This document shows, in pieces, positions 6,500-14,796 of a DNA stretch of 31,657 nucleotides. The notes under the pieces were generated by a model. That model was not told where the DNA came from. It saw nothing but the letters and a program-made list of their open reading frames with translations, and searched no databases. The DNA is from an uncultured Acetatifactor sp. (GTDB lineage Bacteria > Bacillota > Clostridia > Lachnospirales > Lachnospiraceae): NCBI GenBank assembly GCA_910580225.1, contig CAJTXE010000038.1, forward strand, positions 1-31,657, given 5' to 3'. A program made the position numbers and the translations under genes. How positions within the stretch are numbered: position 1 is the stretch's first letter; each line of letters begins with the position of its first letter.

Positions 6500-7636
6500 A
6501 TGCCGCCCATTCATATTCTGATGAAACCAGCTTCCGGGCTGTGCAACATGCGGTGCAGGTATTGCTTTTACGCGGATGAAATGGAAAACCGGAGCCAGGC
6601 ATCCTATGGTATCATGACACCGGAAACTCTGGAGAATGTCATCCGGAAAGCACTGGAATTCGCGGAGGGAAACTGCACTATCGCATTTCAGGGGGGAGAG
6701 CCCACTTTGGCAGGGCTGGACTTCTATCGGCTCTGTCTGGAACTGGAAAAAAAATATAATCGGAAAAACGTCCATATAGACCATGCACTGCAGACCAACG
6801 GATATCTGCTGGACGAGCAGTGGTGCCGCTTTTTTGCGGAACATCAATTTCTGATCGGCCTGTCCGTGGACGGCATTAAAGCCACTCATGATGCCTACCG
6901 CAGAGATGCGGAGGGGAAGGAAACTTATTTTCATACCCTGAAGGCTGCGGAGTTACTGCGGAAGGCCGGAGCCGAATTTAATGTTCTGACTGTGGTGAAC
7001 GGGAAGACTGCGCCGAAGATTGGAAAAATCTACGAAAATTATCGGAAGCTGGGATTTCGATGGCAGCAGTATATTGCCTGCCTGGATCCGGTGTGGGAGA
7101 AAAGGGGGGAACAGGAATATTCTCTAACCCCCCAAGCTTATGGACAGTTCCTCATTGATCTGTTTGAGTTGTGGTATCTGGATCTGTGCAGGGGGCAGCA
7201 GCCCTATATTCGGCAGTTCGAGAATTATGTGGGGATTCTCATGGGCCGAATGCCGGAATCCTGTGAGCAGAGAGGTGCGTGCAGCTTTCAGAATGTGGTG
7301 GAGGCGGACGGCAGCGTATATCCCTGTGATTTTTACTGCCTGGATGAGTATCGGGTCGGAAATCTGAATGAAGACAGCTTTGAAGACATGCAGGGACACC
7401 TGGTGGAAAGCGGTTTTCTGCAGGCTTCTGCGGTACACACGGAGCAGTGCGGGACCTGTCCCTATTATAATATCTGCCGGGGCGGATGCCGCAGACACAG
7501 AGAACAGCCGGAAGGGAAAGCGGCCGGTCCGGGATTCGGGGAGAATTACTTCTGTCGGTCATACCGGATGTTTTTTGACGCCTGCCTGCCCAGGCTGCAG
7601 GAGATTGCTGCAGCCTGCAGATGGGGTCATGTTTGA
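6500..7636 (+). CDS. Anaerobic sulfatase-maturating radical SAM/SPASM enzyme
   Basis: 378 residues. The family converts an active-site Cys or Ser of sulfatases to formylglycine using S-adenosylmethionine and three [4Fe-4S] clusters in the cytoplasm. Seen: KPASGLCNMRCRYCFY with the CX3CX2C triad C15/C19/C22, the SAM-binding GGEP at 65-68, and the C-terminal SPASM cysteines C255, C261, C276, C280, C317, C320, C326, C330 and C352. VYPCDFYCLD places Asp277 where the catalytic Asp of characterised anaerobic maturases lies. GGAAAGGAG precedes the ATG. No sulfatase gene lies in the window, so its substrate is elsewhere or is another peptide. Confidence 0.88.
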   Translation: MPPIHILMKPASGLCNMRCRYCFYADEMENRSQASYGIMTPETLENVIRKALEFAEGNCTIAFQGGEPTLAGLDFYRLCLELEKKYNRKNVHIDHALQTNGYLLDEQWCRFFAEHQFLIGLSVDGIKATHDAYRRDAEGKETYFHTLKAAELLRKAGAEFNVLTVVNGKTAPKIGKIYENYRKLGFRWQQYIACLDPVWEKRGEQEYSLTPQAYGQFLIDLFELWYLDLCRGQQPYIRQFENYVGILMGRMPESCEQRGACSFQNVVEADGSVYPCDFYCLDEYRVGNLNEDSFEDMQGHLVESGFLQASAVHTEQCGTCPYYNICRGGCRRHREQPEGKAAGPGFGENYFCRSYRMFFDACLPRLQEIAAACRWGHV

Positions 7637-7682
7637 GACAGCAAGTATACGTCATTTTTTCAGGGAGGCAGAATCAGGGAAA

Positions 7683-7711
7683 TTGACAGTTATTCTTAAG
7701 TGTGCTATAGT
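7683..7711 (+). promoter_or_regulatory. Promoter for the SDR gene (TTGACA, 17 bp, TATAGT)
   Basis: TTGACA 7683-7688 and TATAGT 7706-7711, spacer 17 bp, about 50 nt before ATG 7761. A perfect AGGAGGT ribosome site follows at 7747-7753. Confidence 0.7.
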
Positions 7712-7760
7712 TATTTTGGATAAAATGCTGTACAATTCATGAGATCAGGAGGTATCAGCT

Positions 7761-8561
7761 ATGGGCTTTTTGACAGGAAAGACAGCCATAATTACAGGCG
7801 CAGGGCGTGCGGTTTTGAGTGATGGCCGCTGCGGTTCCATTGGCTACGGGATTGCCACCGCTTATGCAAAAGAGGGAGCAAACATTGTGATTACCGGACG
7901 CAATGTAAAGAAACTGGAGGATGCGAAGGAGGAACTGGAGCGGCTGTACGGCATCCAGGTGCTGACGGTTGCAGCGGATGTGAACGCACATGCGGATAAT
8001 CAGGCCGTGGTGGAAGAAGTGGTACGTCAGACCATAGAGAAATTCGGCAGAATCGACGTGCTGATTAACAATGCTCAGGCTTCCGCTTCCGGTGTAACTT
8101 TGGCGGACCATACCACGGATCAGTTTGATCTTGCAGTGTATTCGGGGCTTTATGCTGCCTTCTATTATATGAAGGCCTGCCATCCTTATCTGGCGGAGAC
8201 CAAAGGAACGGTGATCAATTTTGCTTCCGGGGCAGGCCTGTTCGGCAACTACGGGCAGTGCGCGTATGCGGCGGCAAAGGAAGGCATCCGCGGACTGACC
8301 CGGGTGGCAGCTACCGAGTGGGCGAAGGACGGTGTCAATGTCAATATTATCTGTCCGCTGGCCTGGACCGCACAGCTTGAGAATTTTGAGAAGGCATATC
8401 CGGATGCCTTTAAGGCAAATGTGAAGATGCCACCGGCAGGACATTACGGGGATTCGGAGCTGGAGATTGGACGGGTCTGTGTGCAGCTTGCTTCTCCGGA
8501 CTTTAAGTATATGACCGGTGAGACCATCACATTGGAAGGCGGCATGGGACTGAGGCCGTAA
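7761..8561 (+). CDS. Short-chain dehydrogenase/reductase (SDR) family oxidoreductase
   Basis: 266 residues, NAD(P)-dependent Rossmann enzyme. Seen: TGAG at 12-15, NNAQ at 103-106, catalytic Ser156 in NFASGAG, YAAAK with Tyr169 and Lys173, and a C-terminal TGETITLEGGMGL typical of the family. The glycine-rich loop is unusual: TGAG is followed by about ten extra residues before SIGYGIA (26-32), a pattern closer to enoyl-ACP reductases of the FabI type, while the catalytic YxxxK is that of classical SDRs. It is monocistronic with its own promoter. The substrate cannot be read from sequence. Confidence 0.85.
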   Translation: MGFLTGKTAIITGAGRAVLSDGRCGSIGYGIATAYAKEGANIVITGRNVKKLEDAKEELERLYGIQVLTVAADVNAHADNQAVVEEVVRQTIEKFGRIDVLINNAQASASGVTLADHTTDQFDLAVYSGLYAAFYYMKACHPYLAETKGTVINFASGAGLFGNYGQCAYAAAKEGIRGLTRVAATEWAKDGVNVNIICPLAWTAQLENFEKAYPDAFKANVKMPPAGHYGDSELEIGRVCVQLASPDFKYMTGETITLEGGMGLRP

Positions 8562-8598
8562 ATCTGTAAGGCAGTGATAGCGGCGTCTAAAAGAAACT

Positions 8599-9058
8599 TT
8601 ATACATAATACTGTGCCTGCATTTCAAAAAGTTCCCGATATCTGGTCTGTGTCTGCATAAGCTGCTCATGGGTGCCGTATTCTGCGATCTGCCCCTCCTG
8701 GAACAGGGCTATGTGGTCGCAGAACCTGGAACTGGACATTCTATGGGAGATAAATATCGTCATCTTTCCCTCGGCCAGTCTTGAGAAATCCTGATAAATC
8801 TCATATTCCGCCCGGGGGTCCAGAGCAGCTGTGGGCTCGTCCAGAATCATGACCGGCGCATTTTTGTAGATGGCCCTTGCCAGTGCAATCTTTTGTCCTT
8901 CGCCGCCGGAAGGCTCAAAGCCGTCTTCTGCAAAAGTACGATAAATATGGCTTTTTACACCGTCGGCAAGAGCGTCCACTTTTTTCAATTTGATATAAAA
9001 TATATCTTTTCTGTATTTTCCAAAAGTATTGAAATAAGAAAATCACTCCCTTGAACAT
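8599..9058 (-). pseudogene. Internally deleted ABC exporter (fused permease-ATPase type)
   Basis: The minus strand starts at ATG 9058 behind a good GGAAGGAG site and reads MFKGVIFLFQYFWKIQKRYI, the usual N-terminus of half-size ABC exporters. After about 24 codons the sequence jumps, one base out of frame, into the last 130 residues of the ATPase: VDALADGV, the signature EPSGGEGQKIALARA, Walker B VMILDEPTAALDP, then ISHRMSS with the switch His, ending AQYYV. The membrane domain and Walker A (about 430 residues) are missing near 8990. The element at 9153-9197 lies upstream in the correct orientation. The intact ancestor probably exported a peptide or drug. Confidence 0.75.
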
Positions 9059-9152
9059 GAATATACTCCTTCCGGTTTTCATAAAAATGAATCTGCTGTC
9101 GGTTTGTCCCTGTCCTATCTTCCGGACCGACTGTGGGAACTGGTTTCGTTTT

Positions 9153-9197
9153 GAAAGCTTTCATCAATATAGTACCATAAGGTGGAAAACGGTTAAT
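9153..9197 (-). promoter_or_regulatory. Three-box promoter-like element, copy 1 (before the ABC exporter remnant)
   Basis: Read on the minus strand: TTAACCGTTTT (9197-9187), 9 nt, GGTACTATAT (9177-9168), 3 nt, palindrome TGAAAGCTTTCA (9164-9153). It lies about 95 nt before the exporter start. Copy 2 at 12998-13042 has the same boxes at the same spacings. The AAC-containing upstream box and the distance to the second box suit an ECF sigma promoter. Confidence 0.6.
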
Positions 9198-9265
9198 GCG
9201 GGGAACAGCTTTTTTCAAAATGAAGACTTCTTCAGGGGTTTTGAGAATCAAATATGGCGGAAAGC

Positions 9266-9294
9266 TTGAAAGCATGTTTATGGAGGCGTATAAT
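9266..9294 (+). promoter_or_regulatory. Promoter for the glycoside hydrolase gene (TTGAAA, 17 bp, TATAAT)
   Basis: TTGAAA 9266-9271 and TATAAT 9289-9294 with 17-bp spacing, about 115 nt before ATG 9408. The remaining 9198-9407 sequence holds no gene I can support. Confidence 0.6.
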
Positions 9295-9407
9295 GAAAAG
9301 GTATATGCGGCAAAGAAAATCAGGGGGATCTTCAGCGGGGAATCCATTTGTATAAAAGGAATATATTATGATTTTACAATAAAACGGTGGTTGGATTGGA
9401 GGAGAAA

Positions 9408-11417
9408 ATGCAGAAACTGGAATTAAGTCAGTTGGAACTGACAAAAGGAGCCGCGTTTCAGGCGCAGGAGGACGGCAGCGCCCTTTTCCGGCTTTCGAAG
9501 GACGGTGCGGGTTTTCGGCTGCTTCAGCTGAAGGACTGTTCTGAGCGGTATTTCACATTTCGCGTCAGGGTAATGGAGGAACACAGCCTGCCCATGAACC
9601 TTTTGGTATATGTCCGGGGGGAGAAGGATCCTGCCTTTACGGTGCGTTTGGGTCTGCTTCCGGGGGTAGATACTTTTGTCTGCATTGACCGAGAATGGAT
9701 GAACGCCCGGGAATTGTTTCCTGAGGCCCTGGCCGGGATGCTGAAAATCGTCTGCCACGGCAGAAGGGTGGACAGAGAAGAGATTTCGGATATCGTGCTG
9801 TCTTCCATGGCGTCCTTTCATGATGTGGAATGCCTATTTTCGGAATTGGAGCTCACGGATGTGCGGCCGGAAGAACCTGTGCTGCCGGAGCGAAAAATGA
9901 TAGACTGTTTTGGGCAATGCAATTGGAAGGACTGGCCTGGTAAGACGAAGAACGTGGAGGAACTGCGGGAAAAACTGCTGACTCAGGTCTCAGCGGGAAT
10001 ATCCGGGTATCCTTTTGAAGACTGGTCTGCCTGGGGAGGATGGAAGAGGAAAAAGCTGCAGGAGGGAACTGGATTTTTCTCGAAATGTAAGAAAGAGGGC
10101 CGATGGTGGCTGACTGATCCGGAGGGGTATGCCTTTTTCAGCATGGGGCCGGACTGCGTGGGAGTCAGCGGAGACTGCCGGATAGACGGTGTGGAGAAAT
10201 GGCTGGACTGGCTGCCGGAGCGGGAGGATCCGTCGTTCGGAGCGCTGTTTCGGGAGGCCGAACATGCCGTACCGGGACGCCGCAGGAGGATGCGGCAGTT
10301 TTCCTTTTTTCAGGCAAATTTGATCAGGGCTTTCGGGGATTCCTGGCAGGAGGACTGGGAGAGGATGATGTGCGGTCAGTTGAAGGCCGCGGGCATGAAT
10401 ACCATGGGAAATTGGAGCGACGATAGTATCCTGGGGAAATGGAATATGCCCTATGTGACTTCTCTGCCGGAATTCCCTGCAACCACGCGGAAGATATTCC
10501 GGGATTTTCCGGATGTGTTCAGCTGGGAGTACCAGGCTGCGGCGGAACGCTGCGCCAGATCATTGACGGAGCGGCGGGATGATCCGCTGATGATCGGCTA
10601 CTTTCTGCGGAATGAACCTGCCTGGGCTTTTGTGGACAATCTGGTACTGGCGGACGAGGTGCTTTATAATCCGGAACGGACAGCGTGCAAGGAGCTGTTG
10701 ATAGAATTTCTCAGGGACCGGTATGGAGATATCAATAAACTGAATGATTCCTGGCACAGCTCGCTGGAAAGCTTTGAGAGTCTGTGGCAGCCCAGGAAGG
10801 ATGTGTCCAAATGGTCCCAGGGTGCCAGAGAGGATATGCGCTGCTTTTCCAGAAGAATGCTGCGGGCTTATGTGGAGATACCGGCCAGGGAGTGCAGAAA
10901 GGTGGATCCCAACCATATGATTCTGGGGATGCGTTGGGCCTGGATATCGGATCCGGATCTGGTGATTGCATGGGAGAATTTTGATGTATTTTCCATCAAC
11001 TGTTATGCAGTGGATCCCACGGACAGGATACAGCGTGTGGTGGATTTGGGAGTGGACCTGCCGGTTATGATAGGGGAGTTCCACTTCGGAGCGTTGGATG
11101 CAGGGCTTCCCGCCACGGGGCTGAAAGGGGTGAAGAGCCAGAAGGACCGTGGCATGGCTTACCGGTATTACTGCGAGAGTGTGGCGACCCATCCTTACGG
11201 GGTGGGATGCCATTATTTTCAGTGTTATGACCAGTTTGCCCTGGGGCGGTTCGATGGGGAGAACTATAATATCGGGCTGTTTGATATTTGTTCCTGTGCT
11301 TATGAGGAAATGATGGAGGAGATCCAAAAGTGCAGCGGGAGGATTTATCGGGTGGCGGCCGGGGAGATCGGCAGGTGCCCAGGAGAGGCACAGCCGATTC
11401 CCATGGTGGCGTATTAG
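9408..11417 (+). CDS. Clan-A glycoside hydrolase, GH50/GH42-like
   Basis: 669 residues from ATG 9408, chosen over GTG 9387 because GGAGGAG lies just upstream of the ATG. The N-terminal 150 residues look like a beta-sandwich accessory domain. The catalytic barrel follows, opening with GRWWLTDPEGYAFFSMGPD (231-249), typical of GH50 agarase-like proteins. Likely acid/base Glu403 lies in YFLRNEPAW; likely nucleophile Glu557 lies in MIGEFHFGALD. KDRGMAYRYY and HYFQCYDQ complete the usual C-terminal part of the barrel. No signal peptide is visible, so it probably acts in the cytoplasm on imported oligosaccharide. It is convergent with the sigma gene, with only 31 bp between stop codons and no clear terminator. 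Substrate unknown. Confidence 0.7.
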   Translation: MQKLELSQLELTKGAAFQAQEDGSALFRLSKDGAGFRLLQLKDCSERYFTFRVRVMEEHSLPMNLLVYVRGEKDPAFTVRLGLLPGVDTFVCIDREWMNARELFPEALAGMLKIVCHGRRVDREEISDIVLSSMASFHDVECLFSELELTDVRPEEPVLPERKMIDCFGQCNWKDWPGKTKNVEELREKLLTQVSAGISGYPFEDWSAWGGWKRKKLQEGTGFFSKCKKEGRWWLTDPEGYAFFSMGPDCVGVSGDCRIDGVEKWLDWLPEREDPSFGALFREAEHAVPGRRRRMRQFSFFQANLIRAFGDSWQEDWERMMCGQLKAAGMNTMGNWSDDSILGKWNMPYVTSLPEFPATTRKIFRDFPDVFSWEYQAAAERCARSLTERRDDPLMIGYFLRNEPAWAFVDNLVLADEVLYNPERTACKELLIEFLRDRYGDINKLNDSWHSSLESFESLWQPRKDVSKWSQGAREDMRCFSRRMLRAYVEIPARECRKVDPNHMILGMRWAWISDPDLVIAWENFDVFSINCYAVDPTDRIQRVVDLGVDLPVMIGEFHFGALDAGLPATGLKGVKSQKDRGMAYRYYCESVATHPYGVGCHYFQCYDQFALGRFDGENYNIGLFDICSCAYEEMMEEIQKCSGRIYRVAAGEIGRCPGEAQPIPMVAY

Positions 11418-11448
11418 TCACCTCATTGTACAGAACTGTCCGGGCAGC

Positions 11449-12957
11449 CTATTCGGTTTTATAAAGAAAGATTCCAAGGGGTGAACCGTCTTTTGGGATG
11501 GCCAGGGCGCCGGATTTGACGGCACAGGCGCTGATCAGCCCTGCCGAATAGGAAAGCAGCGAGTTCGCCAGAACCCGGTTCAGGATGGGAGCCGCATTTC
11601 CCGGGGCATGGGTTTTCATGATGGAGAGAGCGCAGCGGTACAGCTTTTTGTGCAGGGAGCTTAATTCTGTGATATCTCTCCGGAAAACAGCAGTCATGGT
11701 TTTCTTCTGCTCTCTGTCAAGAATGGGCACTGTGGCGTGGGCGGAACCGGCAAGCACGGCTTCCAGATTTTGAACCAGTTCTCCGGCATGGAAGGAGGGA
11801 TGGTTCTCCCGGGGCAGGATGCCGAAATCTGCATAGGATCCGGCATAATTGGAATCATCAGAGGCAAGCCCCCAATACCCGGCAAAAGCGGGAACGTCGT
11901 ATTCATCGGTCACCGACGGCTCATAGGAGAGTCCATAGCTGATTCCGGTGGCGCTGCCGTATATTCTGGGGGCGGCGCCTTCGTCTCCCAAGTCGGAGAT
12001 AAAGCGGTTAAAACCTTCCCTTACCAATTCGAACAGAAATGCCCAGACCAGTCTATTGTCTTCAAGGGTGGAACCGGGAAAATCCAGTGCCCGGAGTGCA
12101 GGCAAATCCTCTTTTATCCGGGAGATCAGGCCGGCTATATCTGCGGAAACGGAGTTTTCTGCGGTTTTATAGAATTCATTTCGGTAGTCTTCCGTGAAGA
12201 TAATCAGGCGAGTCTGGTACTTGCCGCCCGGGAGAGCGGTAAGCAGCTGATAGCGCTCCAACAGGGCAATTTCGTCCTCCAGATAGACCGCGGCCACACC
12301 CAGTTCTATGGCCAGTTCCCGGATGGTCATAGGCGTGTAATAGGCACTGACCAGAATATTACCCGGAAGCTTTCTGGAAAACAGATTTTGATATTCTTTA
12401 TTATAGTGCTGTGAAAAAATCGTGCAGAACTTAAATTTTGCGGGATGATAGCTTTTGGTGCCGAATTCTCTTTCCATTTGGATTCCTTCTTTCAATATTT
12501 TTCGTGTTTTAAACAGGTAATACTTCACCATGTCCAGCGAGAGGCCCAGCCGGGAGGCGGTTTCCCCGCAGGAGAGACCCTGAAAGTAATAGGCCACGGT
12601 GCATTCCCTGTATTCCCGGGAGAGCAGAGACAGCTCCCGCCGCAGAATATTGAATTCTGCGGATTTCAGGATATCCCGGGTGAAGTCGTCCGCATCTGCC
12701 AGTTCTTCGTCCAGGGTTTCCCAGCGGGAGCGGCTTTTGCGCCGCAGAAATTTTTTATAGGTGTTTGCCGCGATGGACCAGATGTATCCGAAAAAGGCAT
12801 GATCGTCCCGGAGTCTGTGGCTGCTTTGCAGGATGGCAAGCACGATGTCTCCCGCCAGATCTTCCGCGTCCTCTTTGTGGGAGACTCTGGACAGGGCATA
12901 GGCGAAGATGGTTTTCATATTTTCTTCCACCAATGCGGCGGTCTGTTCCTGTGTCAT
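11449..12957 (-). CDS. ECF-type sigma-70 factor with a ~335-residue C-terminal extension
   Basis: 502 residues, TAGGAGGA before ATG 12957. Residues 10-75 form sigma region 2 (SHKEDAEDLAGDIVLAI, then FGYIWSIAANTYKKFLRRK). Residues 105-160 form region 4 with its helix-turn-helix (FQGLSCGETASRLGLSLDMV). ECF factors usually end here at about 170-190 residues; this one continues to 502. The extension begins with a possible winged helix (TIRELAIELGVAAVYLEDEI, 211-230) and contains a Gly/Tyr/Ser-rich stretch near 350-400. No membrane span and no adjacent anti-sigma gene are seen, so the extension may be the regulatory or sensing part. The repeated element upstream at 12998-13042 suggests autoregulation. 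Sigma identity is confident; the role of the extension is unknown. Confidence 0.8.
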   Translation of the reverse strand: MTQEQTAALVEENMKTIFAYALSRVSHKEDAEDLAGDIVLAILQSSHRLRDDHAFFGYIWSIAANTYKKFLRRKSRSRWETLDEELADADDFTRDILKSAEFNILRRELSLLSREYRECTVAYYFQGLSCGETASRLGLSLDMVKYYLFKTRKILKEGIQMEREFGTKSYHPAKFKFCTIFSQHYNKEYQNLFSRKLPGNILVSAYYTPMTIRELAIELGVAAVYLEDEIALLERYQLLTALPGGKYQTRLIIFTEDYRNEFYKTAENSVSADIAGLISRIKEDLPALRALDFPGSTLEDNRLVWAFLFELVREGFNRFISDLGDEGAAPRIYGSATGISYGLSYEPSVTDEYDVPAFAGYWGLASDDSNYAGSYADFGILPRENHPSFHAGELVQNLEAVLAGSAHATVPILDREQKKTMTAVFRRDITELSSLHKKLYRCALSIMKTHAPGNAAPILNRVLANSLLSYSAGLISACAVKSGALAIPKDGSPLGIFLYKTE

Positions 12958-12997
12958 GGGGAAATCCTCCTATGTGATAAATCTCTCTGTGGTGTTC

Positions 12998-13042
12998 TGA
13001 AAGCTTTCACTGATATAGTACCCTGTGGAACAAAACGGTTAA
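12998..13042 (-). promoter_or_regulatory. Three-box promoter-like element, copy 2 (before the sigma gene)
   Basis: Minus strand: TTAACCGTTTT (13042-13032), 9 nt, GGTACTATAT (13022-13013), 3 nt, TGAAAGCTTTCA (13009-12998), 40 nt before the sigma start. Its TTAA also supplies the stop codon of the upstream membrane protein gene. Box sequences and spacings are identical to copy 1, while the spacer bases differ, which indicates selection on the boxes. Confidence 0.65.
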
Positions 13043-14676
13043 GATAAATTATGATTTATTTTCCGGGGAAGGAGGCGGAGAAGGGTACGGGCCGTTCTGC
13101 CGTATCCCAATACAGCCATGGTGATAAACACGGGAAGATAATTCAGCAGATATCTGGCCCGCCCTTCGAACAGCATGACGAAGAAAAATATGCCCAGGAA
13201 AATCAGGATCACCACCGTGTCCAGACACTGTGTTTTCGTTTCTTTTTTCTTTCGGAGGGCGGCCGGGATGACCAGAACTCCATGAAGCAGAATTCCGGTC
13301 AGTACGAAAAGCCACAGACCCTGGCTCCAGGTGGTAAATGACAGATAAGCTGCGCCCTCCTTCCAGTAAAAGTTCCGTAAAGGCTCCCGAAGAGGGCCGG
13401 TTGTCAGCTCCTCGTAATCCCAGGCATGAAAGTAGCCTTCCTGGAACCAGCTGAAGGTGCCGTCATTGAAGTTCATCACCTGTTTACGGAGCCAGAAGTC
13501 CAGCAATCCCCAGGTTCCCATGTCCAAGATCCGGTCTCCGGCATAGTGAAGTTCCACCGACTGCCGGAAACGCCGGGGATAACCGGCATATGCGCGGGCA
13601 ATGGCCAGACCGTCTCCGGAACAGGCGCCGGTGGTGCTTTCGTTCAGCCCATTGTAGAAATAATTGCTCCAGGTCATCTGCAGATCATAATCGGGAACAT
13701 AATGTACGGTTTTATACATGGCATTTCGGCACCAGAGTGCAGTGACAAATCCACAGGCCAGTAAAACGAGCTGAAGGCACAGTCTTTTCAGCTTTTTACG
13801 GAAGCTTTCTTCTTCGGACAGCAGCCATAGAATTTCAACTGCCGCCACTGCGATCAGAGTTATATGGCAGGTGGCTTTCAGAATGCCGCCCATTGAGTTA
13901 AGGAAGACCAGGAGAAACCATATCACATATCTGATTTTTGTTTTTATATAACGAAATAACGCATATAAAAAAACGGTAAAAATAGGTATGAAAATGGTGA
14001 CGGGATCGGTATAGGGAATGATCTGCCAAGGGCACAGACCTAACAGCAGAAGGCTCATTAACAGACACAGCAGGGTGGGGGCGATTTTCCTGGTGATAAG
14101 GAAGACTGTCATGGCTGCCAGGAAAGCTGCAGCCGCAAACAGAATACATTGGAACTGAATCCAGATAAACTCCGGATTATAGCCATAGCCTGTAAGGGAG
14201 CCTGCAAACCGGTACAGGGTATACAGCAGCCAGGTGACAGGTACATTATTGCTGTAAATATAATAATAATCATCGTATCCCATGTCCTGGCCCTGGGCAA
14301 GCCAGCGGGCGGAATTGGCTACCATGCCGCAGTCCCAGCCGCCGTAGAAGGCGATACATTTGGATATCTCCGCTTTTACCATATAAAATGCGGCGCACAG
14401 GAGGGCAGAGAGGGCTACAGTACCGATGACGGTATAACGATTGAGAGGAATTCTGTCAAAAAGTGCATAAAGGCCGGTGAAAATCATCAGACCCGGAAAA
14501 ACGGACAGAAACAGCTGCAGGTTGCCGTACAACATCTCAATTTTATGCTCGGGATTGTAGTTCATTCCATTACCCGAAAACAGGACGCAGCAGAAAACGG
14601 GAAGGAACACCATAAGCAGGAGTGCAGCCAGGGAAAGGGTAGTAAAGTTTCTTATTTTTGAATTTTTCAGCCTCAT
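13039..14676 (-). CDS. Polytopic GT-C-like membrane glycosyltransferase (PMT/GT39-type), function unknown
   Basis: 545 residues with about 11-13 hydrophobic spans. The first external loop carries FYGGWDCGMVANSARWLAQG, with an Asp in the place where GT-C enzymes hold a metal/lipid-phosphate-binding acidic residue. The last spans carry EGRARYLLNYLPVFI, a motif common in bacterial PMT/GT39-like proteins that move sugars from polyprenyl-phosphate donors to cell-surface acceptors. The start is preceded by AAAGGGAGATG. It has its own promoter (14704-14732), is divergent from the sugar importer operon, and ends at the promoter element of the sigma gene, so the two could be co-transcribed. Acceptor and sugar cannot be told. 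Confidence 0.65.
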   Translation of the reverse strand: MRLKNSKIRNFTTLSLAALLLMVFLPVFCCVLFSGNGMNYNPEHKIEMLYGNLQLFLSVFPGLMIFTGLYALFDRIPLNRYTVIGTVALSALLCAAFYMVKAEISKCIAFYGGWDCGMVANSARWLAQGQDMGYDDYYYIYSNNVPVTWLLYTLYRFAGSLTGYGYNPEFIWIQFQCILFAAAAFLAAMTVFLITRKIAPTLLCLLMSLLLLGLCPWQIIPYTDPVTIFIPIFTVFLYALFRYIKTKIRYVIWFLLVFLNSMGGILKATCHITLIAVAAVEILWLLSEEESFRKKLKRLCLQLVLLACGFVTALWCRNAMYKTVHYVPDYDLQMTWSNYFYNGLNESTTGACSGDGLAIARAYAGYPRRFRQSVELHYAGDRILDMGTWGLLDFWLRKQVMNFNDGTFSWFQEGYFHAWDYEELTTGPLREPLRNFYWKEGAAYLSFTTWSQGLWLFVLTGILLHGVLVIPAALRKKKETKTQCLDTVVILIFLGIFFFVMLFEGRARYLLNYLPVFITMAVLGYGRTARTLLRLLPRKINHNLS

Positions 14677-14703
14677 AGAACATCTCCCTTTACTTTTCGA
14701 TTA

Positions 14704-14732
14704 TTTTACCCCCACAATACCCAAAAGACAAG
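14704..14732 (-). promoter_or_regulatory. Promoter for the GT-C-like gene (TTGTCT, 17 bp, TAAAAT)
   Basis: On the minus strand TTGTCT (14732-14727), 17 bp, TAAAAT (14709-14704), 27 nt before ATG 14676. Confidence 0.6.
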
Positions 14733-14796
14733 TTAAGAAATATTAGGATTTTATAAAATCGGTGATAAACAAATCCGGCAGCCGTACCGGGGAGTA

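Noticed and set aside
7755..8669. 304-residue open frame on the minus strand
   Set aside because: Antisense shadow of the SDR gene, which has a promoter, a perfect ribosome site and catalytic motifs.
8985..9347. 120-residue minus-strand frame over the exporter leader
   Set aside because: No ribosome site; overlaps the three-box element and the better exporter start in another frame.
9196..9426. 76-residue plus-strand frame before the glycoside hydrolase
   Set aside because: Spans the promoter at 9266-9294 and the hydrolase start, with no ribosome site; composition not convincing.
10560..11327. 255-residue minus-strand frame inside the glycoside hydrolase
   Set aside because: His/Pro/Ile-rich antisense shadow without recognisable domain.
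11737..12414. 225-residue plus-strand frame inside the sigma gene
   Set aside because: Antisense shadow of the sigma extension; no start signals.
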